A stretch of 64,000 bases of DNA from JAIBJN01 sp963847985. GTDB taxonomy: Bacteria > Actinomycetota > Thermoleophilia > Gaiellales > Gaiellaceae. A model generated the notes under the pieces. The model did no database searches, was not told the origin of the DNA, and saw only the letters and a list, made by a program, of their open reading frames with translations. Location of the stretch: NCBI GenBank assembly GCA_963847985.1, contig CAWKBS010000008.1, positions 496,001 through 560,000 on the forward strand, in the 5' to 3' direction. Within the stretch, counting starts at the first letter, position 1, and every line of letters starts with the position of its first letter. This document shows, in pieces, positions 56,719 to 63,996 of this stretch. Both the position numbers and the translations under genes were made by a program.

Positions 56719-56774
56719 GAGGGTTTGGCGGAACGTCGCTTCGGCACAGGCTGCGTTTCGGCGAACCCTCCTAG
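56715..56774. terminator. Shared inverted repeat over both stop codons
   Basis: CTAGGAGGGTT (56715-56725) and AACCCTCCTAG (56764-56774) are perfect 11-bp arms, with partial pairing inside. The TAG stop of the polymerase gene and the TAG stop of the convergent phosphodiesterase gene both lie inside the arms. Probably a bidirectional terminator. Confidence 0.7.
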
Positions 56775-58150
56775 CCGAGCAGGCTGCGGCCCCGCATGAC
56801 GGCGGGGACGTCCAGGCCGAGCAGCTCGAGCGCGGTCGGCGCCACGTCGAGCAGGTGGGCGCCCTCGCGCTCGCCTGCCGTCACGCCCGGCCCGACGAGG
56901 ACGAAGAGCCCGTCCTGGGCGTGGTTCGCGTCGTCGGGGCCGGTGTCGTTCTCGAAGGTGTGGATGCCCTCGTCGCCGCCGACGGTGCCGACCGAGCGCC
57001 ACAGGAGGTCGCCGAAGTGGACGATCAGGTCGGGCGCGACGCCGTTCACCTGCTCGTAGGTCTCCTCCGGGACGTGGACGCGAGTCCCCAGCGGCTCGCC
57101 GTGCTCGTCCGGGATGGCTGCGAGGCGCTCGGCGAGGTCGCGGCGCACGCTCTCGTAGTCCTCGGGCGGGACAGTGCCCTCCGGCTCGCGCCCCGCGACG
57201 TTCATGAAGATGCGCGAGTAGTACCCGCCCTCGCCCCAGGCCGCGGTCTTCGACCAGTCGATGCCGGCCTCGCGGAGCGGGACCGGCTCGTCCGGGTCGG
57301 TGAGCGTCGCCAGGAACCCTTCGCGGCGGAGCCATTCGTTGACGCGGATGCCGCCGTCCATGCGCTTGCCGCCGTGGTCGGAGACGACCAGGACGGCGGT
57401 GTCGTCGTCGGCGTGGGCGAGCACGCGGCCCATCAGCTCGTCGACGTGCTTGTGGTAGTCGAGGATGGCGTGCTCGTACGGGTTCCCGGGCACGTGCTTG
57501 CGGTGCTCGGTGTCCATCATCTTCCAGAAGCCGTGGTACATCCGGTCGACGCCCATCTCGACCATGGCGAAGAGCTCCCACGGTTTCGACGTGAGCAGGT
57601 GCTCGGCGAGGGCGAAGCGCCGGTCGGTCATCTCGTAGACCTGGCGCAGGAGGTAGTCCTTGTCGTCGGTGCGGAAGTCGCGGACGTCGAAGTGGTACTC
57701 GCCGACGGTCTGCTCGATCTCGCGCTTGAGCATGGGCGGGAAGGTGTACGGGCTCTCGATCCCCGGCGTCAGGAAGCAGCTGATCATGACGCCGTTCAGC
57801 GGGCGCGGGGGGTAGGTCCCGGGGACGCCGAGGACGATCGACGGCTTGCCCGCGCGCGTCGCGTAGTCCCACAGGCGCGGCTCCTTGATCGCCGTCGAGT
57901 TGGCGATGAAGAGGCCGTCGTAGGAGTGGTCGGAGCGGTTGCGGAAGCCGTAGACGCCGAGGTCGCCGGGCGTCCGGCTGGCCATCATGCAGGACCAGGC
58001 GGGCACCGTGATCGGCGGGATCACCGAGGTGAGCTTCCCGTAGGCGCCCTTCTCCATCAGGCCCGAGAGGACGGGCAGCTCGGCGCGCCAGCGGTCGAGG
58101 AGGAGCGACGGCTCCGCGCAGTCGAGCCCGACGATCATGACCTTGCTCAT
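56771..58150 (-). CDS. Second alkaline-phosphatase-superfamily phosphodiesterase-like protein
   Basis: 459 aa. Seen: MIVGLDCAEPSLLLDRW (first metal Asp), VIPPITVPAWSCMMASRTPGDLGVYGFRNR (nucleophile region), MVEMGVDRMYHGFW (metal Asp and His), VLVVSDHGGKRMDGGIRVNEWL and the distal NHAQDGLFVLVGPG (last His), ending ...LDVAPTALELLGLDVPAVMRGRSLL. It is the same superfamily as the protein at 52.5 kb but clearly diverged and without the LGYLE tail. The start overlaps the stop of the upstream glycosyltransferase (ATGA). It may hydrolyse or transfer phospho- or sulfo-groups on the polysaccharide; substrate unknown. Confidence 0.85.
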   Translation of the reverse strand: MSKVMIVGLDCAEPSLLLDRWRAELPVLSGLMEKGAYGKLTSVIPPITVPAWSCMMASRTPGDLGVYGFRNRSDHSYDGLFIANSTAIKEPRLWDYATRAGKPSIVLGVPGTYPPRPLNGVMISCFLTPGIESPYTFPPMLKREIEQTVGEYHFDVRDFRTDDKDYLLRQVYEMTDRRFALAEHLLTSKPWELFAMVEMGVDRMYHGFWKMMDTEHRKHVPGNPYEHAILDYHKHVDELMGRVLAHADDDTAVLVVSDHGGKRMDGGIRVNEWLRREGFLATLTDPDEPVPLREAGIDWSKTAAWGEGGYYSRIFMNVAGREPEGTVPPEDYESVRRDLAERLAAIPDEHGEPLGTRVHVPEETYEQVNGVAPDLIVHFGDLLWRSVGTVGGDEGIHTFENDTGPDDANHAQDGLFVLVGPGVTAGEREGAHLLDVAPTALELLGLDVPAVMRGRSLLG

Positions 58151-59331
58151 CGGGTCAGGAGCTCACGGTAGAGGCTCTCGAGGTCGCGCGCGCCCTGCTC
58201 CCAGGTGAGCTCGTCGCGTCGCGCCAGCGTGCGCGCCCGAAGGCGCGCGAGCAGGTCGCGGTCGGCGTCCAGGAGGCGCAGGTGCTCGGTGAGCGCGGCC
58301 ACGTCGCCGGCCTCGTGGACGAGCCCGTCCTCGAGGTGGGTGCAGCGGGCCCCGGCGGCGTCCGAGACGACGGGGACGCAGCCGGAGGCCTGGGCCTCGT
58401 ACGTGACGAGCGCGCTCCCCTCCTCGACCGTCGGGAGCAGGAGGACGTCGCTCTCGCGCATGAGGGCGGCCACGTCGGGGACGAAGCCCTTCACCGTCAC
58501 GCTCGGGTGGTGGAGGCCCTCCGCGAGCAGCTCGTCGTAGCGGGGGTAGAAGTCGCCGCAGATCGTGAGGGTGCCGTGCTCGGCCGCGCCCGAGGCGACC
58601 CAGGCCTCGAGGGCGTAGTGGAGGCCCTTGCGCGGCTCGCAGCGGCCGACGAAGAGCGCGCGCAGCGCCGGGCTCCGGCCGTTGGCGCTGGGCGCCGGCG
58701 CCGGGAAGCGGGCGGGGTCGAAGCCGTACTGGTGCAGCCCGAGCCGCCCCGGTGGCACGCCGCGCTCCACGAACGTCCGCAGGACGAACTCCGACGGGAC
58801 GGCGACGAGGTCGACGGCCGCGTACTCGCGCTCCTCGAGCTCGAGCGCCTCTGCGTCGGCGGTGTGGGAGTGGCCCTCCGGCTGCGGGAGGCCGAGCCGC
58901 GCCGTCTCGGCGGCGACGCGCTCGTAGGCATAGCCGGTGTGGGTGTTCGGCGCCTCGCGGACGCTGACGACCCCGGTCTCCCGCGCCGCGGCCGCCGTCT
59001 GCAGCGTGGCCCGCGGCCAGCAGTGGACGACGTCGAAGCCGCCCGGCCGGCGGCGGAGCTCTCGCGCCACGCGCCCGTCGTGGTGGCGGTAGGCGCGCGC
59101 CCGCCCGACCGCGCGGTGGGGGATCCGCCGGCCCGCGAGCGAGAGGGTGGTCGCGACCTCGGCGGCGCCGGTGACCTCGCGCGCGACCGCCGTCGCGTGG
59201 ACGTGCACCTCGTGGCCGAGGCCCGCGAGGCCGGTCGCCTGGTTCCATGCGGTCGTCCCGATCCCGGGCGCGCCGATCGTGTCCGGGAAGCTGTAGAGGA
59301 TCCGGAGCCCCTCGCCGCGAGCGTCGCCCAG
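58147..59331 (-). CDS. GT4-family glycosyltransferase with unusual start
   Basis: About 394 aa. GT-B glycosyltransferase: N-terminal LRILYSFPDTIGAPGIGTTAW and GLAGLGHEVHVHA (glycine-rich acceptor side), FDVVHCWPRATLQTA, ALFVGRCEPRKGLHYALEAW, VTVKGFVPDVAALMRESDVLLLPTVEEGSALVTYEAQASGCVPVVSD (nucleotide-sugar binding with the E-x7-E region). The frame opens right after the TGA of the upstream small gene and has no ATG, GTG or TTG until GTG 59208, which would remove the conserved first 41 residues. The CTG at 59331, two codons after that TGA, is the best start seen. Third possibility: a local sequence error. It likely acts in polysaccharide assembly. Confidence 0.8.
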   Translation of the reverse strand: MGDARGEGLRILYSFPDTIGAPGIGTTAWNQATGLAGLGHEVHVHATAVAREVTGAAEVATTLSLAGRRIPHRAVGRARAYRHHDGRVARELRRRPGGFDVVHCWPRATLQTAAAARETGVVSVREAPNTHTGYAYERVAAETARLGLPQPEGHSHTADAEALELEEREYAAVDLVAVPSEFVLRTFVERGVPPGRLGLHQYGFDPARFPAPAPSANGRSPALRALFVGRCEPRKGLHYALEAWVASGAAEHGTLTICGDFYPRYDELLAEGLHHPSVTVKGFVPDVAALMRESDVLLLPTVEEGSALVTYEAQASGCVPVVSDAAGARCTHLEDGLVHEAGDVAALTEHLRLLDADRDLLARLRARTLARRDELTWEQGARDLESLYRELLTR

Positions 59332-59334
59332 GGC

Positions 59335-59571
59335 TCAGTCCTCCAGGTAGCCCAGCGACTGGAGCCGCCGCCGGATCGCGGCGACCTCGTCGCTCGTCAG
59401 CTGATCATCTCCCGCGTCCGGCGGGGCCTGGCTGGAGACGAGGTCGCGCAGGACGTAGACGCAGAACTCGGTCACGGAGTGGAACCCGGTTCCCTCGATC
59501 ACCTGGCGCAGGTGCTCGTAGAGCGGTCGGGGGATCTTGAGGGTGACGTCGTCCGTACGGGGGCGGGGCAT
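59335..59571 (-). CDS. Small ribbon-helix-helix-like protein with LGYLED tail
   Basis: 78 aa. N-terminal VTLKIPRPLYEHLRQVIEGTGFHSVTEFCVYVLRDLV reads as one beta strand and two helices, the pattern of CopG/Arc-type DNA-binding proteins. The C-terminal helix ends AAIRRRLQSLGYLED, nearly the same tail as the phosphodiesterase at 52.5 kb. ATG 59571 is preferred over GTG 59577. An 18-bp palindrome covers the sequence just upstream of the start. First gene of a small operon with the GT4 and the second phosphodiesterase. A repressor of its own operon is the simplest reading; regulation of enzyme complexes through the tail is an alternative. Confidence 0.65.
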   Translation of the reverse strand: MPRPRTDDVTLKIPRPLYEHLRQVIEGTGFHSVTEFCVYVLRDLVSSQAPPDAGDDQLTSDEVAAIRRRLQSLGYLED

Positions 59572-59573
59572 TG

Positions 59574-59591
59574 ACACTTCTGCAGGAGTGT
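59574..59591. promoter_or_regulatory. 18-bp palindrome at the start of the ribbon-helix-helix-like gene
   Basis: ACACTTCTGCAGGAGTGT, with 8 of 9 positions symmetric around CTGCAG. It ends 3 bp before the ATG (minus strand). A TACACT hexamer at 59598-59603 would place the transcription start at or within it. It is a good candidate operator for the encoded protein. Confidence 0.6.
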
Positions 59592-59645
59592 GTCCCGAGT
59601 GTAGCGCCGGCGCCTCCGCCGAAGGTCTGGACCGTTACCCTGGAC

Positions 59646-59674
59646 TTGGCAGAGCTCCCGTAATCGCCTAGGAC
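59646..59674 (+). promoter_or_regulatory. Promoter of the acyltransferase-flippase operon
   Basis: TTGGCA (59646-59651), a 17-bp spacer and TAGGAC (59669-59674), followed by GGGAGG and ATG 59695. The -10 is imperfect. Confidence 0.45.
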
Positions 59675-59694
59675 CTGTGAGGGAGGATGCGGTA

Positions 59695-60285
59695 ATGAAG
59701 AGCCGGAGCTGGAGCGAGGCGCTGCGATCGTTCGCGGACCCGATGACGTACTTCCAGGGCGTCCGGCTCCTGCACTACTACAGCTACTCTCACGTGCGGC
59801 CGCGGCGCCGGCTGACCCTCGGCGAGGGAGCGACGATCGCGCCGAACGTCTCGCTCAGGAACGGGGAGCGCATCAGCATCGGGCGCGGGTCGAAGATCGG
59901 CGAGCGCGCCTACATCTGGGCCGGCGACTCGGGCAGCAGCGTCACGATCGGCGAGGACTGCCGTTTCGGCCCGGAGGTCTTCGTGACCGCCTCCGACTAC
60001 GGGCTCTCGCCGGACGCGAAGATCGCCGAGCAGGAACGCAACGAGCGCGACGTCGTCATCGGTAACGACGTCTGGCTCGGGGCGCGCGTCTTCGTCGGCG
60101 CGGGCGTCACGATCGGCGACGGCTCCGTCGTCAGCGCCGGGTCGGTGGTCACGAAGTCGCTCCCGCCGGGCTCGGTCGCCGTCGGGAACCCGGCGCGGAT
60201 CGTCCGCCGCCGTGAGGACTACGGGGAAGCCTCGCCCGGCCCGGAGCCGGAGGGCGATCCGAGCCCCGTGACGACGCACGCGTGA
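59695..60285 (+). CDS. Left-handed beta-helix (hexapeptide) O-acyltransferase
   Basis: 196 aa. Hexapeptide repeats from about residue 50 (TIAPNVSL, ISIGRGSKIGERAYIW, VTIGEDCRFG, VVIGNDVWLGARVFVGAGVTIGDGSVVSAGSVVTKSLPPGSVAVGNPARIV) identify the maltose/serine-acetyltransferase-like family used to acetylate sugars. A short basic N-terminal part (HVRPRRRLTLG) precedes them. ATG 59695 has GGGAGG 8 nt upstream; the GTG at 59677 lies before that site. Its stop overlaps the GT2 start (GTGA). Likely decorates the repeat unit or lipid-linked intermediate of the locus. Confidence 0.88.
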   Translation: MKSRSWSEALRSFADPMTYFQGVRLLHYYSYSHVRPRRRLTLGEGATIAPNVSLRNGERISIGRGSKIGERAYIWAGDSGSSVTIGEDCRFGPEVFVTASDYGLSPDAKIAEQERNERDVVIGNDVWLGARVFVGAGVTIGDGSVVSAGSVVTKSLPPGSVAVGNPARIVRRREDYGEASPGPEPEGDPSPVTTHA

Positions 60286-61244
60286 GCCCTGACGTCTCGA
60301 TCCTCATCGTCACCTACCGGTGTCGCGAGGCGGCGCGGGCGTGCCTCGAGTCGCTGCGGGGCGCCGGGGGCGGGCGCTACGAGATCGTCGTCCTCGACAA
60401 CGCCTCCGGCGACGGGACCGTGGAGATGGTTCGCTCGGACTTCCCGGAGGCCCGCCTGGTCGCGTCCGACGAGAACCTCGGCTTCGCGCTCGGCGTGAAC
60501 CGCGCGGCCGAGGCGGCGCGCGGCGAGTACCTGCTCCTGCTCAACCCCGACACCGTCGTCCACGAGGGCGCCGTCGACAACCTGCTCGCGTTCGCGCGCG
60601 CCCACCCGGAGCACGGGCTCTACGGCGGGCGCACGCTCGACCCGGACGGCTCGGTCAACCCCGGCTCGTGCTGGGGCGCGCCGACGCTCTGGAGCCTCTT
60701 CTGCTTCGCCACGCTCCTGACGTCCGCCTTCAAGCGCACGCGCCTCTTCGACCCCGAGTCGCTGGGCGGCTGGAAGCGCGACACCGTGCGCGAGGTCGAC
60801 ATCGTCACGGGCTGCCTCCTGCTCGCGCCGCGGCCTCTCTGGGAGCAGCTCGGCGGCTTCGACGCCCGGTTTTTCATGTACGGGGAGGACGCCGACCTCT
60901 CGCTCCGCGCGGCCGGGCTCGGCTACCGGCCCGCCATCACTCCGGACGCGGTCGTCACTCACGAGATCGGCGTCTCCTCGGCCGCGCGCGAGGACAAGCT
61001 CCTGCTCCTCTTCCGCGGCAAGGCGACGCTCCTGCGCAAGCACTGGCACGGGCTGCGCCTGCGGCTGGGGCTCGGCCTGCTCGCCGCGGGGCTCGGCCTC
61101 CGCTCGCTCCTCTCGCGCGGGCGCGGCCCGCAACCGTCGCCGTGGACGCAGGTCTGGCGGAGCCGCTCCGACTGGCTGGCCGGTTATCCGGAGGCGCCGC
61201 CGGCGCCGCCTTCGCCCGCAGCCAGAGAGATCGGCGCGGCCTAA
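60282..61244 (+). CDS. GT2-family glycosyltransferase
   Basis: 320 aa GT-A enzyme of the rhamnosyltransferase-like branch. Seen: VSILIVTYRCREAARACLESL, IVVLDNASGDGTVEMV, DENLGFALGVNRAAEAARGEYLLLLNPDTVV (with the metal-binding D-x-D equivalent NPDT), GGRTLDPDGSVNPGSC, EVDIVTGCLLLAPRPLWEQLGGFDARFFMYGEDADLSLRAAGLGY (ED catalytic region). A short hydrophobic stretch near 270-285 may sit at the membrane. GTG 60282 overlaps the upstream stop. Adds one sugar to the growing lipid-linked unit; donor unknown. Confidence 0.92.
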   Translation: MSPDVSILIVTYRCREAARACLESLRGAGGGRYEIVVLDNASGDGTVEMVRSDFPEARLVASDENLGFALGVNRAAEAARGEYLLLLNPDTVVHEGAVDNLLAFARAHPEHGLYGGRTLDPDGSVNPGSCWGAPTLWSLFCFATLLTSAFKRTRLFDPESLGGWKRDTVREVDIVTGCLLLAPRPLWEQLGGFDARFFMYGEDADLSLRAAGLGYRPAITPDAVVTHEIGVSSAAREDKLLLLFRGKATLLRKHWHGLRLRLGLGLLAAGLGLRSLLSRGRGPQPSPWTQVWRSRSDWLAGYPEAPPAPPSPAAREIGAA

Positions 61245-61262
61245 GGACGCCGGCCGGGCGCG

Positions 61263-62759
61263 ATGAACGACCACCAGCACTCGTTCTTGGGCTCGCTCAA
61301 GTGGGCCTTCTACATGACGTGGGCCGACCGGGCCTTCTCGGTCTTCTTCACCTTCCTGCTCGCTGCGATCCTCGGCCCGCGCGACTTCGGGGTCGTGGCC
61401 CTCGCGCTCATCTACGTCGCCGTCGTCCAGCTCTTCCTCGAGGGCGGGTTCCAGACGGCCGTCGTCCAGCGCGAGGGGCTCGAGGAGGACCATCTCGACT
61501 CGGCGTTCTGGATCAACCTCGCGTGGTGCGGCCTCCTCGCCGCCGTGAGCTTCCTCCTCGCCGGCTGGTGGGCGCGCCTGAACGGCGTCCCGCAGCTCGA
61601 GGAGGTGGTGCAGGCGCTCTCGGTGCTGCTCGTCATCTACGGGCTGACCATCGTCCAGCTCGCGCTCTTCCAGCGGGAGATGCGCTTCCGCGCCCTTGCC
61701 ATCCGCGAGACGCTGGCCGTCCTCGTGGGCGGCGTGCTCGGCCTCGTGCTCGCCCTGAACGGCGCGGGGGTCTGGGCGCTCGTCGCCCAGCAGCTCGGCT
61801 TTGCCGTCACGCAGCTCGTGCTCCTCTGGAGCATGAGCACGTGGCGGCCGCGGTTCCGCTTCTCCCGCTCCCACGCGCGCGACCTGGTCGGCTTCTCGAG
61901 CGGCGTCTTCCTCTCGAACCTGGGCGGCTTCCTCAACCGCCGCGCCGACGCGCTCCTCATGGGCATCTTCTTCGGGCCGACCGCCGTCGGCCTCTACCGG
62001 CTGGCCGACCGCTTCTCGGACAACGTGCTCGAGCTGACCATGCGCCCCGTCGGGCACGTCTCGCTCCCGTTCTTCTCCCGCCTCCAGAACGACCGCCCGG
62101 CGTTGAAGGAGGCGGTCGCCTCGTGCATCCGGACGACCCTGATCGTGACCGTTCCGGCGATGGCCGTGATGGCCGCGTGCAGCGACTACCTGATGGCGCT
62201 GATGGGCCCGGAGTGGGAGCCGGCCGCGGACGTCCTCAAGCTGCTCGCGCTCGTCGGTCTCGGGAAGGCGATCGTCTTCTTCACCGGGCCGCTCCTCTTC
62301 GCCGTCGCGCGGCCGCACCTGCGGGCCGTCATGCTCTGGGCGCTCGCGGCCGTCTCCGCGGGAACGGTGCTCCTGGTCGGCTGGCTTCTCACCGACGACG
62401 GGATCCGCGAGCAGGTGCTCGGGATGGCCGCCTCGCGGGCCGCGTACTTCCTGGCGATCGTCATCCCGGTCAACATCGCCGTCGTCTGCTGGATCACCGG
62501 GCTGCGGCCGCGGTCGTTCCTGCCCTGGCTGCCGGCCCCGTTTCTCTCCGCCGCCGCCGGGATCGCCGCGGTCTTCCTGCTCGCTCTGACCGGGCTCCTC
62601 GACGAGCTGCCTGCCTTCCTCGCGCTGCTCGTGGCGGGCACCGTCTCGTGCCTCGCCGCGGGCGCAGTGCTCTTCGCGCTGGAGCCGCGGGCCCGCAGCC
62701 TCGCCCGTCCCATCCTTCGCAAACTCAGGCGCCGTCCGCCCGGCGCGGCGACCGCCTGA
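61263..62759 (+). CDS. Wzx-type polysaccharide flippase
   Basis: 498 aa with about 12-14 membrane spans, of the lipopolysaccharide-biosynthesis/WzxC-like group of the MATE-like superfamily. Seen: LKWAFYMTWADRAFSVFFTFLLAAILGPRDFGVVALA, FLEGGFQTAVVQRE, GVWALVAQQLGFAVTQL, SNLGGFLNRRADALLMGIFFGPTAVGLYRLADR and the later FFTGPLLFAVARPHLR. It would move the undecaprenyl-linked repeat unit across the membrane for the polymerase at 55.2 kb. 18 bp after the GT2 gene. Confidence 0.92.
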   Translation: MNDHQHSFLGSLKWAFYMTWADRAFSVFFTFLLAAILGPRDFGVVALALIYVAVVQLFLEGGFQTAVVQREGLEEDHLDSAFWINLAWCGLLAAVSFLLAGWWARLNGVPQLEEVVQALSVLLVIYGLTIVQLALFQREMRFRALAIRETLAVLVGGVLGLVLALNGAGVWALVAQQLGFAVTQLVLLWSMSTWRPRFRFSRSHARDLVGFSSGVFLSNLGGFLNRRADALLMGIFFGPTAVGLYRLADRFSDNVLELTMRPVGHVSLPFFSRLQNDRPALKEAVASCIRTTLIVTVPAMAVMAACSDYLMALMGPEWEPAADVLKLLALVGLGKAIVFFTGPLLFAVARPHLRAVMLWALAAVSAGTVLLVGWLLTDDGIREQVLGMAASRAAYFLAIVIPVNIAVVCWITGLRPRSFLPWLPAPFLSAAAGIAAVFLLALTGLLDELPAFLALLVAGTVSCLAAGAVLFALEPRARSLARPILRKLRRRPPGAATA

Positions 62760-62785
62760 GCCGCCGTCCACCGCCAACCGACAGA

Positions 62786-63589
62786 ATGGAGACCAGACCA
62801 CCGATGAACGAGACGACGAACAGCGCCGTGCTCCCCGACGGCCTCGAGCTCCGCGGGCCCTGCATCACCGGCGCGACCGGAGGCTCCGGCACGCGCGTGG
62901 TCGCGCGCATCGCCCGCACCGCGGGCCTGTACACGGGCGAGAAGCTGAACCCGTACGAGGACGCGGTCGAGCTCGGCTTCTACTCCGACCGCTGGATCGA
63001 CGGCTACGTCCGCGCTGCGGGCGACGTCCCGGCCGAGGAGCGCGACCAGATGGCAGCCGACCTGCGCGGCGTGCTGGCCGACCACCTCTCGACCGTCACC
63101 CCCGGCGCGGTCGCCTGGGGCTGGAAGGAGCCGCGCTCCATCTACCTCCTCCGCTTCTGGAACGAGACCATGCCGGACGTGCGCTTCCTCCATTTCCTTC
63201 GCGACGGCCGGGACATGGCGTTCTCGGAGAATCAGAACCAGCTGACGAAGCACGGCGCCGCCGTGCTCGGCGACGACCTCCGCAAGGCGAAGACCCACAC
63301 GCGCTCGATCGCGCTCTGGAACCGGGTGAACCTCGCCGCGGCCGACTTCGCGGAGCGCGAGCTGGGGCCGCGGTACCTCCGCGTCCGCTTCGAAGACCTC
63401 TGCGCCGAGCCGGCCGAGACCATCGGGGCCATCCTCGGGTTCTTCGGGCTCGAGGGCGACGCCGAGGCGGCCGCCGCCGAGGTCAGGCCGCCGGACAGCC
63501 TGGGCCGCTGGCAGCTCCGCCGGCAGAAGGTGATCGACGAGATCACCGAGACCGCGCGGCCCGCGCTCGAGCGCTTCGGCTACCTCTGA
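62786..63589 (+). CDS. PAPS-dependent sulfotransferase
   Basis: About 267 aa. The 5'-phosphosulfate loop GPCITGATGGSGTRVVARI lies near residue 25, with Thr/Gly in the usual GxxGSGT order. The 3'-phosphate site is VRFLHFLRDGRDMAFSENQNQL near 130, with Arg and Ser. ALWNRVNLAAADFAERELGPRYLRVRFEDLCAEPAETIGAILGFFGL is the typical C-terminal region. Ends LERFGYL. ATG 62786 was taken; ATG 62804 (MNETTNS) is equally possible. Last gene of the + operon and a hint that the exported polysaccharide, or its anchor, is sulfated. PAPS synthesis genes are not in the window. Confidence 0.85.
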   Translation: METRPPMNETTNSAVLPDGLELRGPCITGATGGSGTRVVARIARTAGLYTGEKLNPYEDAVELGFYSDRWIDGYVRAAGDVPAEERDQMAADLRGVLADHLSTVTPGAVAWGWKEPRSIYLLRFWNETMPDVRFLHFLRDGRDMAFSENQNQLTKHGAAVLGDDLRKAKTHTRSIALWNRVNLAAADFAERELGPRYLRVRFEDLCAEPAETIGAILGFFGLEGDAEAAAAEVRPPDSLGRWQLRRQKVIDEITETARPALERFGYL

Positions 63590-63996
63590 GCCAGGCGGGC
63601 GGCGAGAGCCTGGCCCTGGAGCTCGAGCGCCTCGCGCGCGGCTGCGGTGTCGGCGAACGGCGCCAGCAGGCCCTCGTACCGGAGCAGCTGGACGACCCGC
63701 ACCCGCCCGTCCTCCTGCGGCTCGAGGACGAACTCGTACTCGAGATCGCGGACGCCCGGGAGGACGAGCCGGTCCTGCCAGCGGAGCTTCCGCTCGGGCC
63801 GCGCGATCAGCACCTCCGCGTCGAGGGACTCGGGGTCGCGGCCCGGGAGCGTCACGACGAGGTCGAGCCTCGCGCCCTCCCGCGCCTCTCCGGCGGCGTC
63901 GGTGACGACCGGGTTCCACTCCTCGTAGGCCTCGAAGTCGGTGAGCGCCGCCCAGACGTCCCGCTTCGGGCCGTCGACGACCGTGGTCGAGGTCAC
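63580..63996 (-). CDS. SRPBCC (polyketide cyclase-like) domain protein, possibly incomplete at the 5' end
   Basis: At least 138 aa. KRDVWAALTDFEAYEEWNPVV near the N terminus, RLDLVVTLPGRD, LRWQDRLVLPG, EFVLEPQEDGRVRVVQLLRYEGLLAPF: the START/SRPBCC hydrophobic-ligand-binding fold found in cyclases and stress proteins. GTG 63996 is the first start inside the window, but the frame is open to the edge and homologues usually have a few more residues, so the true start may lie beyond 64000. Its end overlaps the convergent sulfotransferase gene by 10 bp. Ligand unknown. Confidence 0.75.
   Translation of the reverse strand: MTSTTVVDGPKRDVWAALTDFEAYEEWNPVVTDAAGEAREGARLDLVVTLPGRDPESLDAEVLIARPERKLRWQDRLVLPGVRDLEYEFVLEPQEDGRVRVVQLLRYEGLLAPFADTAAAREALELQGQALAARLAQR

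Noticed and set aside
59208..59331. GTG 59208 as the glycosyltransferase start
   Set aside because: It would discard the conserved glycine-rich N-terminal strand-loop of GT4 enzymes that is encoded in frame just upstream.
60219..62801. 860-codon minus-strand frame and a 1,089-codon plus-strand frame across the GT2-flippase genes
   Set aside because: Both are high-GC shadows (Arg/Glu- or Arg/Pro-rich) of the well-supported glycosyltransferase and flippase. Only the sulfotransferase end of the second frame is real.
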